A DNA stretch of 64,000 nt from CG2-30-36-16 sp964372115 (GTDB lineage Bacteria; Bacteroidota; Ignavibacteria; Ignavibacteriales; Ignavibacteriaceae). Below the pieces are notes generated by a model. That model had not been told where the DNA came from. It ran no database searches and worked only from the letters and a program-made list of their open reading frames with translations. Location of the stretch: NCBI GenBank assembly GCA_964372115.1, contig CAYJPN010000021.1, forward strand, positions 1-64,000. The letters run 5' to 3'. The position numbers were made by a program, and so were the translations under genes. Every line of letters begins with the position of its first letter. Within the stretch, counting starts at the first letter, position 1. Shown piece by piece: positions 1-13,600 of this stretch.

Positions 1-408
1 TCATTTTTATGATTCTACAAATCGCCATTTACACAAAATGTTTTACACACTCTTTCGTTAAGATGAATTATAAAAAACTTGACATTCTAATACACCATGA
101 TTCATTATGTTTACCCCCCATAGTGAATCCACTTTCAGTCGGTCGCCCTCCACCGGGCAGTTTTTTATTTTCAGCCTTTCTAAATTTATTGGTGTAAGAA
201 AGATAGACTAACAACAAACAATGGAGTTACTATGTCTTTCACAATCGGCTGCTATCTAGCATAAATAAAATATTTTTTTAATTATTGGTATAAGAATCTT
301 GACAAGGAGTTAACTTCTTTTCATAATTTATTACCCTGCTACTAACCCACTACTTTCTCACCGAACACCCGCGAATCGTTGTTAATAATTTCATTAACAA
401 TTGGAGAC
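1..408. other. No recognisable gene; degenerate left edge
   Basis: I see no reading frame with coding character here on either strand. The short open frames have no ribosome binding site and no recognisable motif. The stretch precedes a clear pseudogene and is probably decayed accessory sequence. Confidence 0.5.
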
Positions 409-978
409 ATGCTTACGGAGTGGAATGAGCTTTATCCGATTGTAAAGACTTAAGCTACATTTGCTATTCTAAGGTACGAAGAGCCAGAACGCCGTAAAGA
501 TAACGTTCAAGAACTTGTATGTCAGTCATATGAGCTTTATAAGAGCTGCATCGAACGTGGCAAGCCGATTAGAAAACAAGACTTCAAAAACTTCGTAACA
601 CAAAGAGCAAAACAAGTTGACGTACGCTCCGTATGCAAGAAAGGCTTATGTGGTACAGGTTTCATTTATCCGCTAAGCTTCTTGAACCGGTGTGCAACTT
701 CACCAATAACTGTTGTTGAGTTTTCTGAGTGGATGAATGTTACTCCCAAGACAAAAGAAAATGTTGAAGCAAATGTTGCATTTGGTGTTGATTACAAAGA
801 CTGGTTGCAAAAACTTAGTACTCCACACAAACAAATTCTTGAATATCTGATCCAAGGATTCACAGCCCCCAAGATCGCTATGCAGATGAACTAAAGCATT
901 ACTAAAGTTAGAACGCTAATCAAAGACTTGCAGAAATTATTTGTACAGTTCTTTGAACTTCAACTACGGCATGCTTGA
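409..978 (+). pseudogene. Sigma-like/HTH protein, broken by two in-frame stops
   Basis: One uninterrupted frame from ATG 409 to TGA 976-978 reads like a whole protein of about 190 residues, except for TAA codons at 451-453 and 892-894. There is no frameshift. The C-terminal part has 'VDYKDWLQKLS', then 'ILEYLIQGFTAPKIAMQM' and, after the second stop, 'SITKVRTLIKDLQKLF'. That is the layout of a sigma-70 region 4-like helix-turn-helix: a conserved W-L, a G-x-T-x-x-x-I-A turn, then a recognition helix. Small sigma-like proteins of this shape occur in Bacteroidota and Planctomycetes; I infer the family from pattern only. The GGAG at 403-406 lies too close to the ATG to be a good ribosome site. 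Both stops are one base change from a sense codon, so ordinary nonsense decay is the simplest reading. Confidence 0.6.
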
Positions 979-1206
979 GCCCTTTTACAATTGTCAACGA
1001 AGAGCCTTGTGCTTTTTGTTACGTTAAATCTTGATCCTACCGTTCCGGTAGGAGCCGGATTAAATGTGGACTAGATGCTAACTACATCAGCTTGCTGCCA
1101 CGGAGCCCTTCATTATAAAATCAAATACCGGTTCATATATTCTTGATTTAGTGATCTCATAAAAATTTGATTCGTTTTTTTGACTCCTATTAAATTTATT
1201 TATACA
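979..1206. other. Intergenic, one small perfect hairpin
   Basis: No gene is seen. Bases 1036-1052 form a perfect 7-bp stem (CCTACCG/CGGTAGG) with a 3-base loop and no T-run after it, so it is not a convincing terminator. It lies between two gene remnants. Confidence 0.4.
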
Positions 1207-1396
1207 TACCCAAATTTAATAAAAGTCCCTTTCCAACTTAAGCATTACAGAAGTAGCGATATTAGGAACCGAATTTATATCACCTGGCATATACGAAGTT
1301 GAATTGGATACTTGCAATCTTGCTAGTGGGCTGTATGTTTATGAACCTCAAAGTGGAGATTTTGTCAAATCTCTCAAAATGCCTCTACTTAAATAG
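1207..1396 (+). pseudogene. Remnant of a T9SS C-terminal sorting domain
   Basis: The frame 1244-1396 ends in 'LASGLYVYEPQSGDFVKSL' then 'KMPLLK' and a TAG. This is the classic end of a T9SS type A sorting domain ('NLASGxYxYxL..G.FxxxKKMxLLK'). Just upstream in another frame is 'YPN' (1207-1215) followed by 'KVPFQL', which matches the start of the same domain with the PFNPTT part deleted. A T9SS tail with an internal deletion and frameshift therefore survives without any body. The neighbouring intact giant gene has its own tail, so this belonged to a different, lost gene. Confidence 0.7.
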
Positions 1397-1615
1397 AATC
1401 TGATTATCACCATTTAGTAGGAGCATTATTCAAAAAGGCATTGTTAACTCATACAGCGTGATTTAAATCAGTAATTGATAATTAAAAAATGTTTATTTTT
1501 TAAAAAAATTTTAATTATTTTTGCTGTGAATGTTCTTTAAAAAGTTATTTAATCAAAACCGATAAGATTACCCTTTAATTTGGTTTAAAGTAAGTCATTA
1601 TATAGGAGTCATGTT
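1397..1615. promoter_or_regulatory. AT-rich leader of the giant gene
   Basis: About 220 bases with long A/T runs lead to the ribosome site AGGAG at 1604-1608, seven bases before ATG 1616. A second ATG at 1611 opens only ATG-TTA-TGA and overlaps the real start. I could not place a convincing promoter. Confidence 0.4.
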
Positions 1616-4600
1616 ATGAAATTTCTCTTACTATATGGTTTTTACAAAAATGGAATTGGAGAAATTTTTTTATCACTAATATTTCTCATTCTGATCGCTG
1701 GCACTTCAAGTACATTTTCGCAATCTTTTGTTATTGGAACGGGAACCCAAACAAACACATCAACAGGCTACCCCGCTCCGTATGGAAATTATTATAACGG
1801 AGCAAAACATCAATTCTTATATAAAAACTATGAACTAACAAGTGCCGGTTTAACTGCCGGTGAAATAAATAAGTTCGGTTTTAATGTAGCAAATCTCAAT
1901 AATTCCGCTGATCTAAGTGACCTCTATATATCAATGAAGAATACAACCACTGAGGGATTAACTGAATGGGAAACGGATTTAATCCCCGTTTATGGACCGA
2001 TAAATTATACTCCCAGATTAGGATGGAATTTACACACGCTTGATATCCCGTTTATGTGGGATGGAAGTTCAAACATTGTAGTTGAAATTTGTTTTAAAAA
2101 TAATGGGACTTCAAACAACGCATCCACATATTTAGAGGGACCTTATTTTAGTAATGCTACAAGGTATTTACGTGGTAATTTAATTGATCTATGCGCATCA
2201 ACATCATCTACATCTGCATTTTCATCAAGACCGAATACAACTTTTTTTAGAAGGGAAAATTATGGCGTCAGTTTATATAATCTTTTAGGTAATCAGTCTG
2301 CTTATTCGGGAGTCACTTTTACTTACCAAATTGAAGTGGAAAACCTTGGAACTCAAAGCGATATAATCTCATTTAATACTACAACTATAAATAATTGGAC
2401 GTATATCTTATACGAACACAATACAACAAATGTAATTAGTCAAATTGATGTAGATAGTGCTTCAATCAAGTTAATTGACTTAAAAGTTACTATTCCTGCA
2501 AATGCTGTTTTAGGAGCATTTGATGAAGTTGAACTTAAAGGCGTATCTCAAGCTAATACAACAAAACAAAGTACTATAATTATCAAAACAACTGCTATTG
2601 CTCCTAATGTTAATTATCCGTTTCATGAAAGCTTTGAAAATGATTTTCCGCCATTTGCATGGAATATTGTTAATACGAATCAAAACTCCGGGTGGTTCAA
2701 ATCTTCATTTACTGGTTATTTGAATAGTAATACTTCAGCATCACAAATTTGGTGGCAATCAGTTCCAGCTTATTATGGTGATGAGTGGATGATTTCTCCT
2801 TTGATGGATATCAATACATCAAAAGAGTACTATTTATCCTTTTATGGAAAAGCTAATACAATAGACGGAAATAACGGTGAAATTATTAGAATTTATGCAC
2901 TTACTCAGCTTTCCGATACTGCTGAAATTTTGCGCTCAAACGGTACCCTACTTAAAGAAATCCCATTAACTACAACCTTTAAGGAATATTCTGTTGATTT
3001 AGAACCATTCTCCGGGCAACAAATATATATTGCTTTCAACCATTTTCTTCAGGGGGTAACGAGTAATACAAACTATGTAGTATCTATCGATGAAGTTAAG
3101 ATTTCCGAAAAACCGGAATACGCTGTTCAAATATCTTCCACGGCTCCCACTCTTATTGGTGAAAGTGGATATTCTGTTAAGCATTCATTAGATATATTTA
3201 ACAATGGTTTAAATAATGATATTTATTCACTGATTCAAACAGGAGGTGAATTGGGATGGAATTATACATTTCTTGAACACAATACAAATAACGCGATTAC
3301 TCAAATTGCTGTTGATGGTTTTGATACCGTAACAGTTGATTTGAAAGTTGATATTCCAGCTTCGGCAAACAACACTGCAATGAGCACCACACAAATAACT
3401 GCAAAATCGCAGGGAGATATTCAAATAAGTGGTTCTATTACTATACGAACTAGTGCGGTTAAACCAATTATTGCACCCTATTCGGAAAATTTTGATAATG
3501 TTACGGCTCCCGAATTACCATTTGGTTGGAAAAAAATAGTTTCACATTTTTCTACATTTGTAAAGGTAGTTACGGACCCAGACCCTGTAAATAATCCGGT
3601 ATCGCAGCCTAATCAAATCTTGATTTACAATAGTACACAAGTCTCTAATAATGCACAACTTTTATTAATTCCGCCGGGTGTTGAGAATTTAAATCAATGC
3701 CGAATAAGATTTTGGGCGAGAAGTCGGGTTACAAATCAAGTGAATAACCCGGTTCTTATTATAGGTACAATTGGTAATCCTGCAGATTATTCAACCTTTA
3801 CCCCAACCGATACTATTTCAGATCTTTCAAATATCCATAAAGATTATTCGATAAGTTTTCAGGGTTATTCCGGAACTGATAGACATATTGCTTTTAAGCA
3901 CGGAAGTCCCGGTTTAGGTACCGATGCATATATTTTAATAGATAATTTTATATATGAAACAATCCCCGTAACATGTCTTGAACCGAGTCAATTATATGTT
4001 ACAACGGCTACACAGAATTCGGTAACTTTAGATTGGAAGGAAAATGGCGGGGCATCTAATTGGGAAATAATCTATGGTTCGCCCGGATTTAATCCGGATA
4101 GTAGTGGTGCGCTTATTACAAGTATTAATACCAAGCCCTATACAATTGAGTCACTTACTCATTCAACTGCTTACGAAGCTTATATACGTTCTGTTTGTGC
4201 AGTAAAAAACTACAGTAATTGGTCTAATTCAATCGTATTTCAAACAGAACAAATACCGGCAACTTTACCATTTACAGAAACTTTTGATGATACTCTTTCT
4301 GATTGGACGTTCGTTAATGACACTCAAATAAACAAATGGTACATTGGTACTGCTGCGGTTCATTCTGGCGAAAAGTCTGCATATATATCTTCAACAGATG
4401 GTGCTACAAATGTATATAATGTCACTCAATCAAGTGTAACACACATTTTTAGAGACCTACTTTTCCCGGATATTAACGGCTCCTTTCAACTTTCTTTTTA
4501 TTGGAAAGCTCAAGGGCAGTATCAGAGTGATTGTATGAATCTATTTCTTATTCCCACATCTGTAATTCCAAGGCAGGGGATCGGAATTGCCAGCGGAAGA

Positions 4601-7600
4601 ATTGGACTTGAAAGATATAATCAAAACAACCAATGGAAAAGTGAAACAATATTACTTCCCGATTCATTAAAAAATAAAACCTACAGGCTCGTTTTTTCGT
4701 GGATAAATAATAATAGCACTGGCTTTCAACCTCCTGCAGCAATAGATAGTCTTAGTTTATTTACAATTCCTTACGGATATTTATCCGGGATGGTAAAGGA
4801 TTCTTCCGGGACTCCCATTCCCAATGCGACGGTTTATTCTAAAAATATAATTTACAATGCTAACAGTTCCGGTGTTTATTTTATACCAAATTTAAAACCA
4901 GGTATATATTTCTTTACTTCTGCTACGGGTGGTTATTCCGCAGATACCGCAACAGTTACAATAACAAGCAGCGACACTACTTTCCATGATTTTGTATTAC
5001 CATATTCTAACCCAGATTTACCTTATGCTTTAGAATTTATGCCAAATAATCTTTCAAACCGTGTCTCAAGTTCTGCATGTACAGACGGAAGATATATTTA
5101 TACTTCGGTAACAGGTGAAAACCGTGTTTATATTACAGATATGATTGATCCGTCAGCCCCTTATGAAAAAGGTTATATAACAGTTCAGAATGCGTCGAAA
5201 CTTTACTTTAACAATTATTTATTTGTTTCAACAACCGATAATAAAATTCATATACTGGATAAGGCTTCCAGCCCGGATAGTTTTATAATTAAAATCATTT
5301 TAAATCTGGAAGGTAGAACAAAGGATATTTCTTTTTCCGGAAACATTGCACACATTCTAATAAGTAATTTATCCGGGGCCAATAGCGATAAATCAAAACT
5401 GTTAGTATATGATTTTACAAATGTTGCAAATCCGGTTATTAAAGGCACATTACTCTTTGATGGAATTTCTTCTATGCAATATTATAATCAAGAGAGAGAA
5501 CTATTAATTATACATGCAACCAACTCAAATGAAACAGCAACTATCCGCACTCTCATTAATGTGGCAAATAAAGATAATTTATATATTCTATTTACCAACT
5601 TAATTTCGCCGATGGAGTTCGGATTGATAGGTGAGAAGAATTATTTCATTACTTCTACACGAGTTGATGGAAGCTCCTATTTAAGAACTTATTCTACTAC
5701 AAATCCAGCCTCACCTGTTTTATTAAAAGAATGGGAGGTTCCTGAAAATAAATTTATCTCAGCTCTTTTGAATATTGAGGGTACTATTTATATGCATACG
5801 GAGGGGAATACTCAATTAATAATGAACCTTGTTTATGATTCGCTTAAGAATAACTTTTTTAGAGGAATTGACTTTGAATTAACGAAAGGTTGGGCTGGGG
5901 ATAATTATGTAATATTAAAGGAAAATGTTGGTAAGAACTTATTGTTAGAAAATGAACCAAATAGGAAATATTACATTTCTCCTACTAACACATCTCCACC
6001 CATATATATTATTAAGGTTGAAAAACCACCTCATACACCTGTGCTAGGAAATCATAAATTAACTATATCAATAAGCCCTAGTGAAGCAGAGCAAGCAGGT
6101 TGTAGCACTACTCCCTCTCCAAATACATATACATTCCATACACCAACAAATGTTCAACTATTTGCCACCGAAGTAACAGGTTGGAAATTTAGTCATTGGA
6201 CAGGAGCTTCAGGTGGTAATCCAACTACATTACTTGTGGAAGGAGAGAAGGAAGTTGTTGCGGTGTTCGAGCAAATTCCCGTTTTAACAGTTGCTGGAAG
6301 AAAAGGGAAACAAATTTACTGCCCCAAAGAATTGGTTCCAGGTGGTTATTTTGATGTTGGTTCAGCTACATTTTCTGCAGATCTGCTAGACGACTGGTCA
6401 TTTGGATCATTTCAAATTGATGCGTCAGGCTCAGGCAATGATAAACTTGATTTAGGGAGTGTTAAAATTGAGGGACCGGTAAGTCTTACAACCACCTATT
6501 TACAAGATGATGGAACTATTACTGTCTCACTTTCTCCCCCACTTATAATCACAAAAGGCAGCAGTGTTTTATTTAATATTAGTTATAAATTTACCTTTGA
6601 TCCTGATACTTATGCACATGATTCTGTAAGGACTTTTAACTGGAAAACAAAAGGTGTAAGTGCAATACCTTTAGAATATCCGCCTGGAGAAATTGTGGGT
6701 TCTGCCAGAATGGATTCATTTTTGATTGCACCTGTACGCACCTCAGGTGGATATGCATTTGCCAAGATTCAAGAAGCGATAGATTTCGAATACACTCTAA
6801 ACGGCGATACTATTCTTGCTTGCGACGGAGGCTATGTAGAACAATTAGCTGTTGTAAAAGAACTTCATATTAAATCGGTTAATGGTGCTAATAGTACCGC
6901 GATCATTACAGATATTGATACATCAGTTTTCTATAAAGGGGGAATATTTGTAAATAAGGATAATTGTTCCCTTGAAGGATTTACAATTTACAATTTGAAC
7001 GGAGGTAAAATAGCGGTTGATATTAGTAACTCTAACAACTTTTTACTTAGAAACAACATCATAGAAAATTATAACGAAGGTATTTATGGTGTTGGAAATG
7101 CAAATAAAGGAATTGGTTATAATATTTCTGAGAATAAGTTTAAGAATATTAACGAAACCCCAATTGAATTTTCATATATCAATCAGGCAACTATCCAAAA
7201 TAACTACTTTGATTATTGCAGTGAGGACAGAACTCTACTAATTAATAATATCAAACAGACTCTACTGATAGATGGAAATACTGCTAATTCACCTTTCAAG
7301 ATTGCTATTAATCCTGTAGTAGAGGGGGATAACAGCTCAGGTGTAATTGAAATTCTGAACAACAGCATCATAACAGAAGAGGCTGATTCAATAGGTAACA
7401 TACTTTATTTACCGCAAAACTACGATAGTTCTAGTAGCCCTATGAAATTGATAATTAAGAATAATAAAAACTTCAACATTGAAGGAGAATTTGTAAACAA
7501 TGTTGACATAAGTGAAAATATTATTCCTGAATCTCTGCTATTAAGTACTTTATATGGCACTACAAAAATCGAGAAAAATATTATTTCAGGACTTGCAGAT

Positions 7601-10600
7601 ATTTCCAACCTAATGATCACTGATTCAAAGGCATTACCGCAAATAACAATTAATGAAAATAGTTTTAGAAATGCACCCAATACCAGATTAATCCTCTCAA
7701 ATATTATGTCAGGAGATTCAACAATGCCCCACGAGGTTATTAATAATAGTTGGGCTTCTATCGGAGACAATGCAGCCGATTTTTCTGATGTTCATTCATT
7801 GTACTTTACAGGAAATATTAATAAAGGTGGGTACAAAAACGGGTTAAAAATTGATGAATGTAGCTGGATAATTGTGAATGACAACGAACTCTCATATCAC
7901 GAAAACGCTGTTACGGTAAAATCAAGCAGCAATATTATTATTGAAGGGAACACCTTATCTAAAAATTCCAAATGGGGGTTTTTTGCTGATAGCTGTAGCG
8001 GCATTGTGGTTGATAGTAACTCGATTGTTTCAAACGGCAAAGGATGTAGTATTACTAATTCCGAGTTTGCAACAATAAGTTCCAGTTCTATCAAGGATAA
8101 TGTTTCTGAAGGTGATACAGTTGCTGTATATTTAAGCAACATTACTAAAGAGGTCAAAATTGCTGGAAATGAATTGCGTGGCTCTGTTTCTTTTGATATT
8201 GAAGATGGGAAAGCTAATTTCTCTAAAAATATTGCCTCAATTACAGGAGATGAATTAACAATTTTTGATTTATCCGGACTTGATGAAATAACATTATCTG
8301 AAAATAATTTTGAAAACTATACCGGGAATTATTTCTTTCTCAAAAACATAGAACAAACAATTATTGAAGGTAATAAAAGTCAAGGTGGACTTTACTTCTT
8401 GGTTGACAACTCGACCAAGTATGAAAAAGATATAAAAGGCAATTCATTTGTAAAAATAAGCAATAACAACATACTTGGGGATTCGTTAGGTTCAATAGTT
8501 TTTAAGGGTGGTAGTATTAGTGTACCTGTCAGAATTGATTCAAACAAGAATTTCGGTATCTCAGTAGAGAAAGCTGCCGATGCGAAAATTAACTACAATA
8601 CTATCGGTATTGGTCTATCTTTAACTGATTTAACTGATACTACAACAATAATTGGGAATGAAATAGATGGAGAATTATCTGTTGACAGCCTTGAAGGGAA
8701 TATAACTTTTTCCGGGAATAAAATAAAAAACACAGTAGAGAATGTTAGTTTTAACTTTGGTGAAAGTGAAGAAATAACTATATCTGATAATCTCTTTGAA
8801 ATTAATGAGACTTCAGTTTGGATCTCATTGAGTAACATCGGTAATGCTATTATTAACCATAATAAGAGTCAGGGCCCTATAAACTTATTGATCGACAACT
8901 CCCAAACCAAAGGGAAAAAGCTTGAAGATAATTTCTATATAGAAATACTTGGGAACCAGATACTCGGAGATTCGACCGGAGTGATAGGATACCTTGGTGG
9001 TATAGCCGCTGTACCTGTCAGAATTGATTCAAACAAGAATTTCGGTATCTCAGTAGAGAAAGCTGCCGATGCGAAAATTAACTACAATACTATCGGTATT
9101 GGTCTATCTTTAACTGATTTAACTGATACTACAACAATAATTGGGAATGAAATAGATGGAGAATTATCTGTTGACAGCCTTGAAGGGAATATAACTTTTT
9201 CCGGGAATAAAATAAAAAACACAGTAGAGAATGTTAGTTTTAACTTTGGTGAAAGTGAAGAAATAACTATATCTGATAATCTCTTTGAAATTAATGAGAC
9301 TTCAGTTTGGATCTCATTGAGTAACATCGGTAATGCTATTATTAACCATAATAAGAGTCAGGGCCCTATAAACTTATTGATCGACAACTCCCAAACCAAA
9401 GGGAAAAAGCTTGAAGATAATTTCTATATAGAAATACTTGGGAACCAGATACTCGGAGATTCGACCGGAGTGATAGGATACCTTGGTGGTATAGCCGCTG
9501 TACCTGTCAGAATTGATTCAAACAAGAATTTCGGTATCTCAGTAGAGAAAGCTGCCGATGCGAAAATTAACTACAATACTATCGGTATTGGTCTATCTTT
9601 AACTGATTTAACTGATACTACAACAATAATTGGGAATGAAATAGATGGAGAATTATCTGTTGACAGCCTTGAAGGGAATATAACTTTTTCCGGGAATAAA
9701 ATAAAAAACACAGTAGAGAATGTTAGTTTTAACTTTGGTGAAAGTGAAGAAATAACTATATCTGATAATCTCTTTGAAATTAATGAGACTTCAGTTTGGA
9801 TCTCATTGAGTAACATCGGTAATGCTATTATTAACCATAATAAGAGTCAGGGCCCTATAAACTTATTGATCGACAACTCCCAAACCAAAGGGAAAAAGCT
9901 TGAAGATAATTTCTATATAGAAATACTTGGGAACCAGATACTCGGAGATTCGACCGGAGTGATAGGATACCTTGGTGGTATAGCCGCTGTACCTGTCAGA
10001 ATTGATTCAAACAAGAATTTCGGTATCTCAGTAGAGAAAGCTGCCGATGCGAAAATTAACTACAATACTATCGGTATTGGTCTATCTTTAACTGATTTAA
10101 CTGATACTACAACAATAATTGGGAATGAAATTAACGACAAATTATCACTAATCAATATTGAGGGTAGCATAATTCTGTCGGATAATACTATTCGGGAGAA
10201 AGAAGAAGAAATAAAATTTGTGTTTACTGGCCTGGATAGGATAGTTATTGATAATAATCTATTAGAAACAAATGAAAAAGAAAATTATATAACGCTAAAA
10301 AAAATCGGGAAAATTACCGTTAATAACAACAAGAGTGCAGACCCGATCTATATAGATATTGATAATACCGGTTTTATTCCGGCAAAGTTAAATGATGAAA
10401 ACCGAATTGCAATAAGTGGAAACGAAATATTAAGTGATACTATTGGTACAATTAAATACAATGGGGCAGAATTAGCTATTCCCGTCGAAATAAACTTGAA
10501 TAAAAAATTCGGCATTACAGCAGAAAAAACTTATGATGCAGAAATAATTGAGAATAATCTGCCCCGTGCTTTGCAACTCACATACTTACGGGGTGATACT

Positions 10601-13600
10601 CAAATAAAGAAAAATCGGGTCTATTACGGCGCTAATATAAAATACGTTAATGATGACGCATTAAAACAATCCAATCTTATAATTGAAGATAATACATTTC
10701 GTAATGATACTGCTTCTGCAAATGGCTATTCCTTAAAGATTGAAAATGTATACAAAGGGACTAATCAAGGCAACCCCCATTTAATTAAATCGAGTCGTTT
10801 CGATGGAAAATCGGGTAATCAAATTGAATTAAGAGAATCTGATTATTTCACTATTTCCGATAATATAATTTATGGTCAATTACACATATTTAAATCTAAG
10901 GAGTATGTCATTGACGGAAATGCACTACAAGTTCCTGAAGGTAAAACCATAGAATCCGGGATAACACTTTTTATAGATTGTGAGAATATCCAATTAACTG
11001 ATAATGTAATTGGAGGGTTTTACGATGCCGGAATCAATATTCATTCCTGTGAAAATGCCATCGAAATTAAATCGAATAAGATAGGTACTAATGAAGATGG
11101 TTCCATTGCAGTTCCAAATGGTACAGGTATTAACCTATATAGCTCCCAAAATGTGATTATAGATGGCAATTTAATTTCGGGTAACAAAATTAGCAATATT
11201 GAGTTTAGTTATGAATGCAATAATAATATTATAAGAAATAATATTATTGGACCAAATGCTGCATTAACAGAAAGATTTTTACCTGCACCTGCAAAAGCGG
11301 GAATAAAGTTTTATGAGGAGTGTAATGATAATCTTATAGAGTATAATATATTGTCGGGTCTACTTATTGCGATAGATATTTATGGTTATTCCGAAAAGGA
11401 TGCTTGCAGCAACAATATTATAAGTAATAACCATTTCGGTATTAACAATTTGGATAATTCAACTTTTGCTAATAGGGTTAAACTTATGAATTTGGCGGAT
11501 ATTTCAATCCACAATGGAAAATATACTCGTATTGAACATAATTGGTCTCCATGTGCATTGGGTTTCATTGTTTTAAGCGGTAAATCTAATCGGATATTCA
11601 ATAATGTAATAGGTATGTACAATGAAGGCACTTTACCTGGTGTTTTACCAATTGGAATAGCATTTGGCGGTAAAGAGAATATTATTGAATATAACAACAT
11701 CTATTCTCAAGGATACGCGATTATGATGGCGGGTGATGGTACATCAGGAAATTTAATAAAAAATAATAAAATAGGAATAAACAGGAACGGAACCGCTCTA
11801 ATTGATAGTTCAGGAAAAAATGGAATAACCATTGCCGAAGGAGCATCAAGTAATACAGTGTCAAACAATATCATCGGCGGCAGTAGCGGGGGAGCTATAT
11901 GGATACAAGGAATCGGTACCAAATTCAACATTTTGCAAGATAACATTATAGGAACTGATGAAACTTTTTCAAAGAAATTTAAGAATAAACGAGGGATAGT
12001 TGTTTATAATGCATCAAATAACATAATACGTCATAACACTATCGGTCATTCTGATATTATGGACGAAATGGGAATCCTTATTGAAGGAGAAAACACTAAA
12101 AACAACTTGATTTATGGAAATAGAATTGGAACCAGTCTTAGCGGTATCCCTAAAATAACTAACTACTATGGTATCCACTCACAGGAGACTTCAGGGAATA
12201 CAATTTCTGAAAACAAAATATGGTACAATTATACCGGCTTAAGCGAATTTGCGAGCAATAATCTGTATCATAATAATGATGTGCAGTTTAATTATGGTAA
12301 CACAGGGGTTACACTTAATAACTCTCATTCTACTTTTTCCGGGAATATTATAGCCAATGATAGTACAGATGGAATCAAATGTCGTAATGGATCATCCCCA
12401 ACTATAATAGACAATAATATCTTTAATAATCTTGGTTTCGGGCTTATAAATACTGATCCATCTGTTCTTATTAATGCTACTGGAAATTGGTGGGGAGACC
12501 CGAGTGGACCTTCCGGAAACGGACCCGGAAGCGGAAATGCAGTTACAGGAAATGTATCTTATCAAAATTGGCTGACACAAGGAATAAGCCTAACACTTAA
12601 CGCATCTACGGATTCTTTGTTCATGATGCAAAATCAAACCGATTCGGCTTTTTTCTTTTACAAAAATTATAACAATCCAAACGATACTTTGAATGTAACA
12701 ATTTCTTCTGACAAAGATTGGATAGTTAGCGATACTTCGTTTACAGTTGATTTAAGTTTGCCGGGATCAGGTATAAGCAAAATCGTATTCGCATTACCAC
12801 CGGAAGCTGTTCCAAATGATTCCGCCAGAGTATATATCAAAGCTGTATCACAAAGTGATTCTTTCCTTACGGCAAAAGATACTATGATGGTCATTGTTTA
12901 TGAAGGATCATTGAAATTTTTACGTGTCAATCCAGATTCAACTGAATGCCAACCGGGTGATACTTTAAAGTTTTTCGCCGCAGGTTATGATCAAATTCAA
13001 AACCAAATCACTACGAACGTTGTTTGGTCTGCTTCTGGCGGCGGTATTGATACCGCTGGAAATTTTGTTGCAAGCATCTCACCTGGTTTATATTATGTAA
13101 CAGCAAGGGATACTGCGACAAATATTGCAGATAGTGCGATAGTGGTTATCCGCGGTGAACTTGAAATTCCCGCCCCCCCGGTATTGACTAATCCGGCAAA
13201 TAATAGTTTGGGTATATCTCCAACAGTAACTTTAAGATGGGATGCCGTTGAATTAGTTCTTTATTATATGGTACAAGTTTCACCAGATTCACTTTTTGAT
13301 TCGCTTATTGTTGATGTTACAAATTTAACTAATACTTATAATCTATCAGGGTTAGATTATTTGAGTAATTATTACTGGCGTGTAAAAGTATTAAATTCGG
13401 GAGGTGAAAGCGGATGGTCTGATATTTGGACATTTAAAACGCTCGGACAGCCATCTACTGTGACACTTCTTCACCCAATAAATAATGCTGTAAACCAACC
13501 TCTAGAAATAGAATTTCAATGGTCGAAATCAATTGATTATTTGAAAAAGAAAAAAACACTCGATACAGAATTAATTAAAGTATCCATACAAGAAAACCAG

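Noticed and set aside
409..978. Stop-codon recoding or readthrough in the HTH gene
   Set aside because: TAA ends many intact genes here, and no signal element is seen at either stop.
1036..1052. Small perfect hairpin as terminator
   Set aside because: No T-run and no intact gene before it.
8593..9816. Three identical minus-strand frames opposite the beta-helix repeats
   Set aside because: They are shadows of the repeated plus-strand codons, without ribosome sites or motifs.
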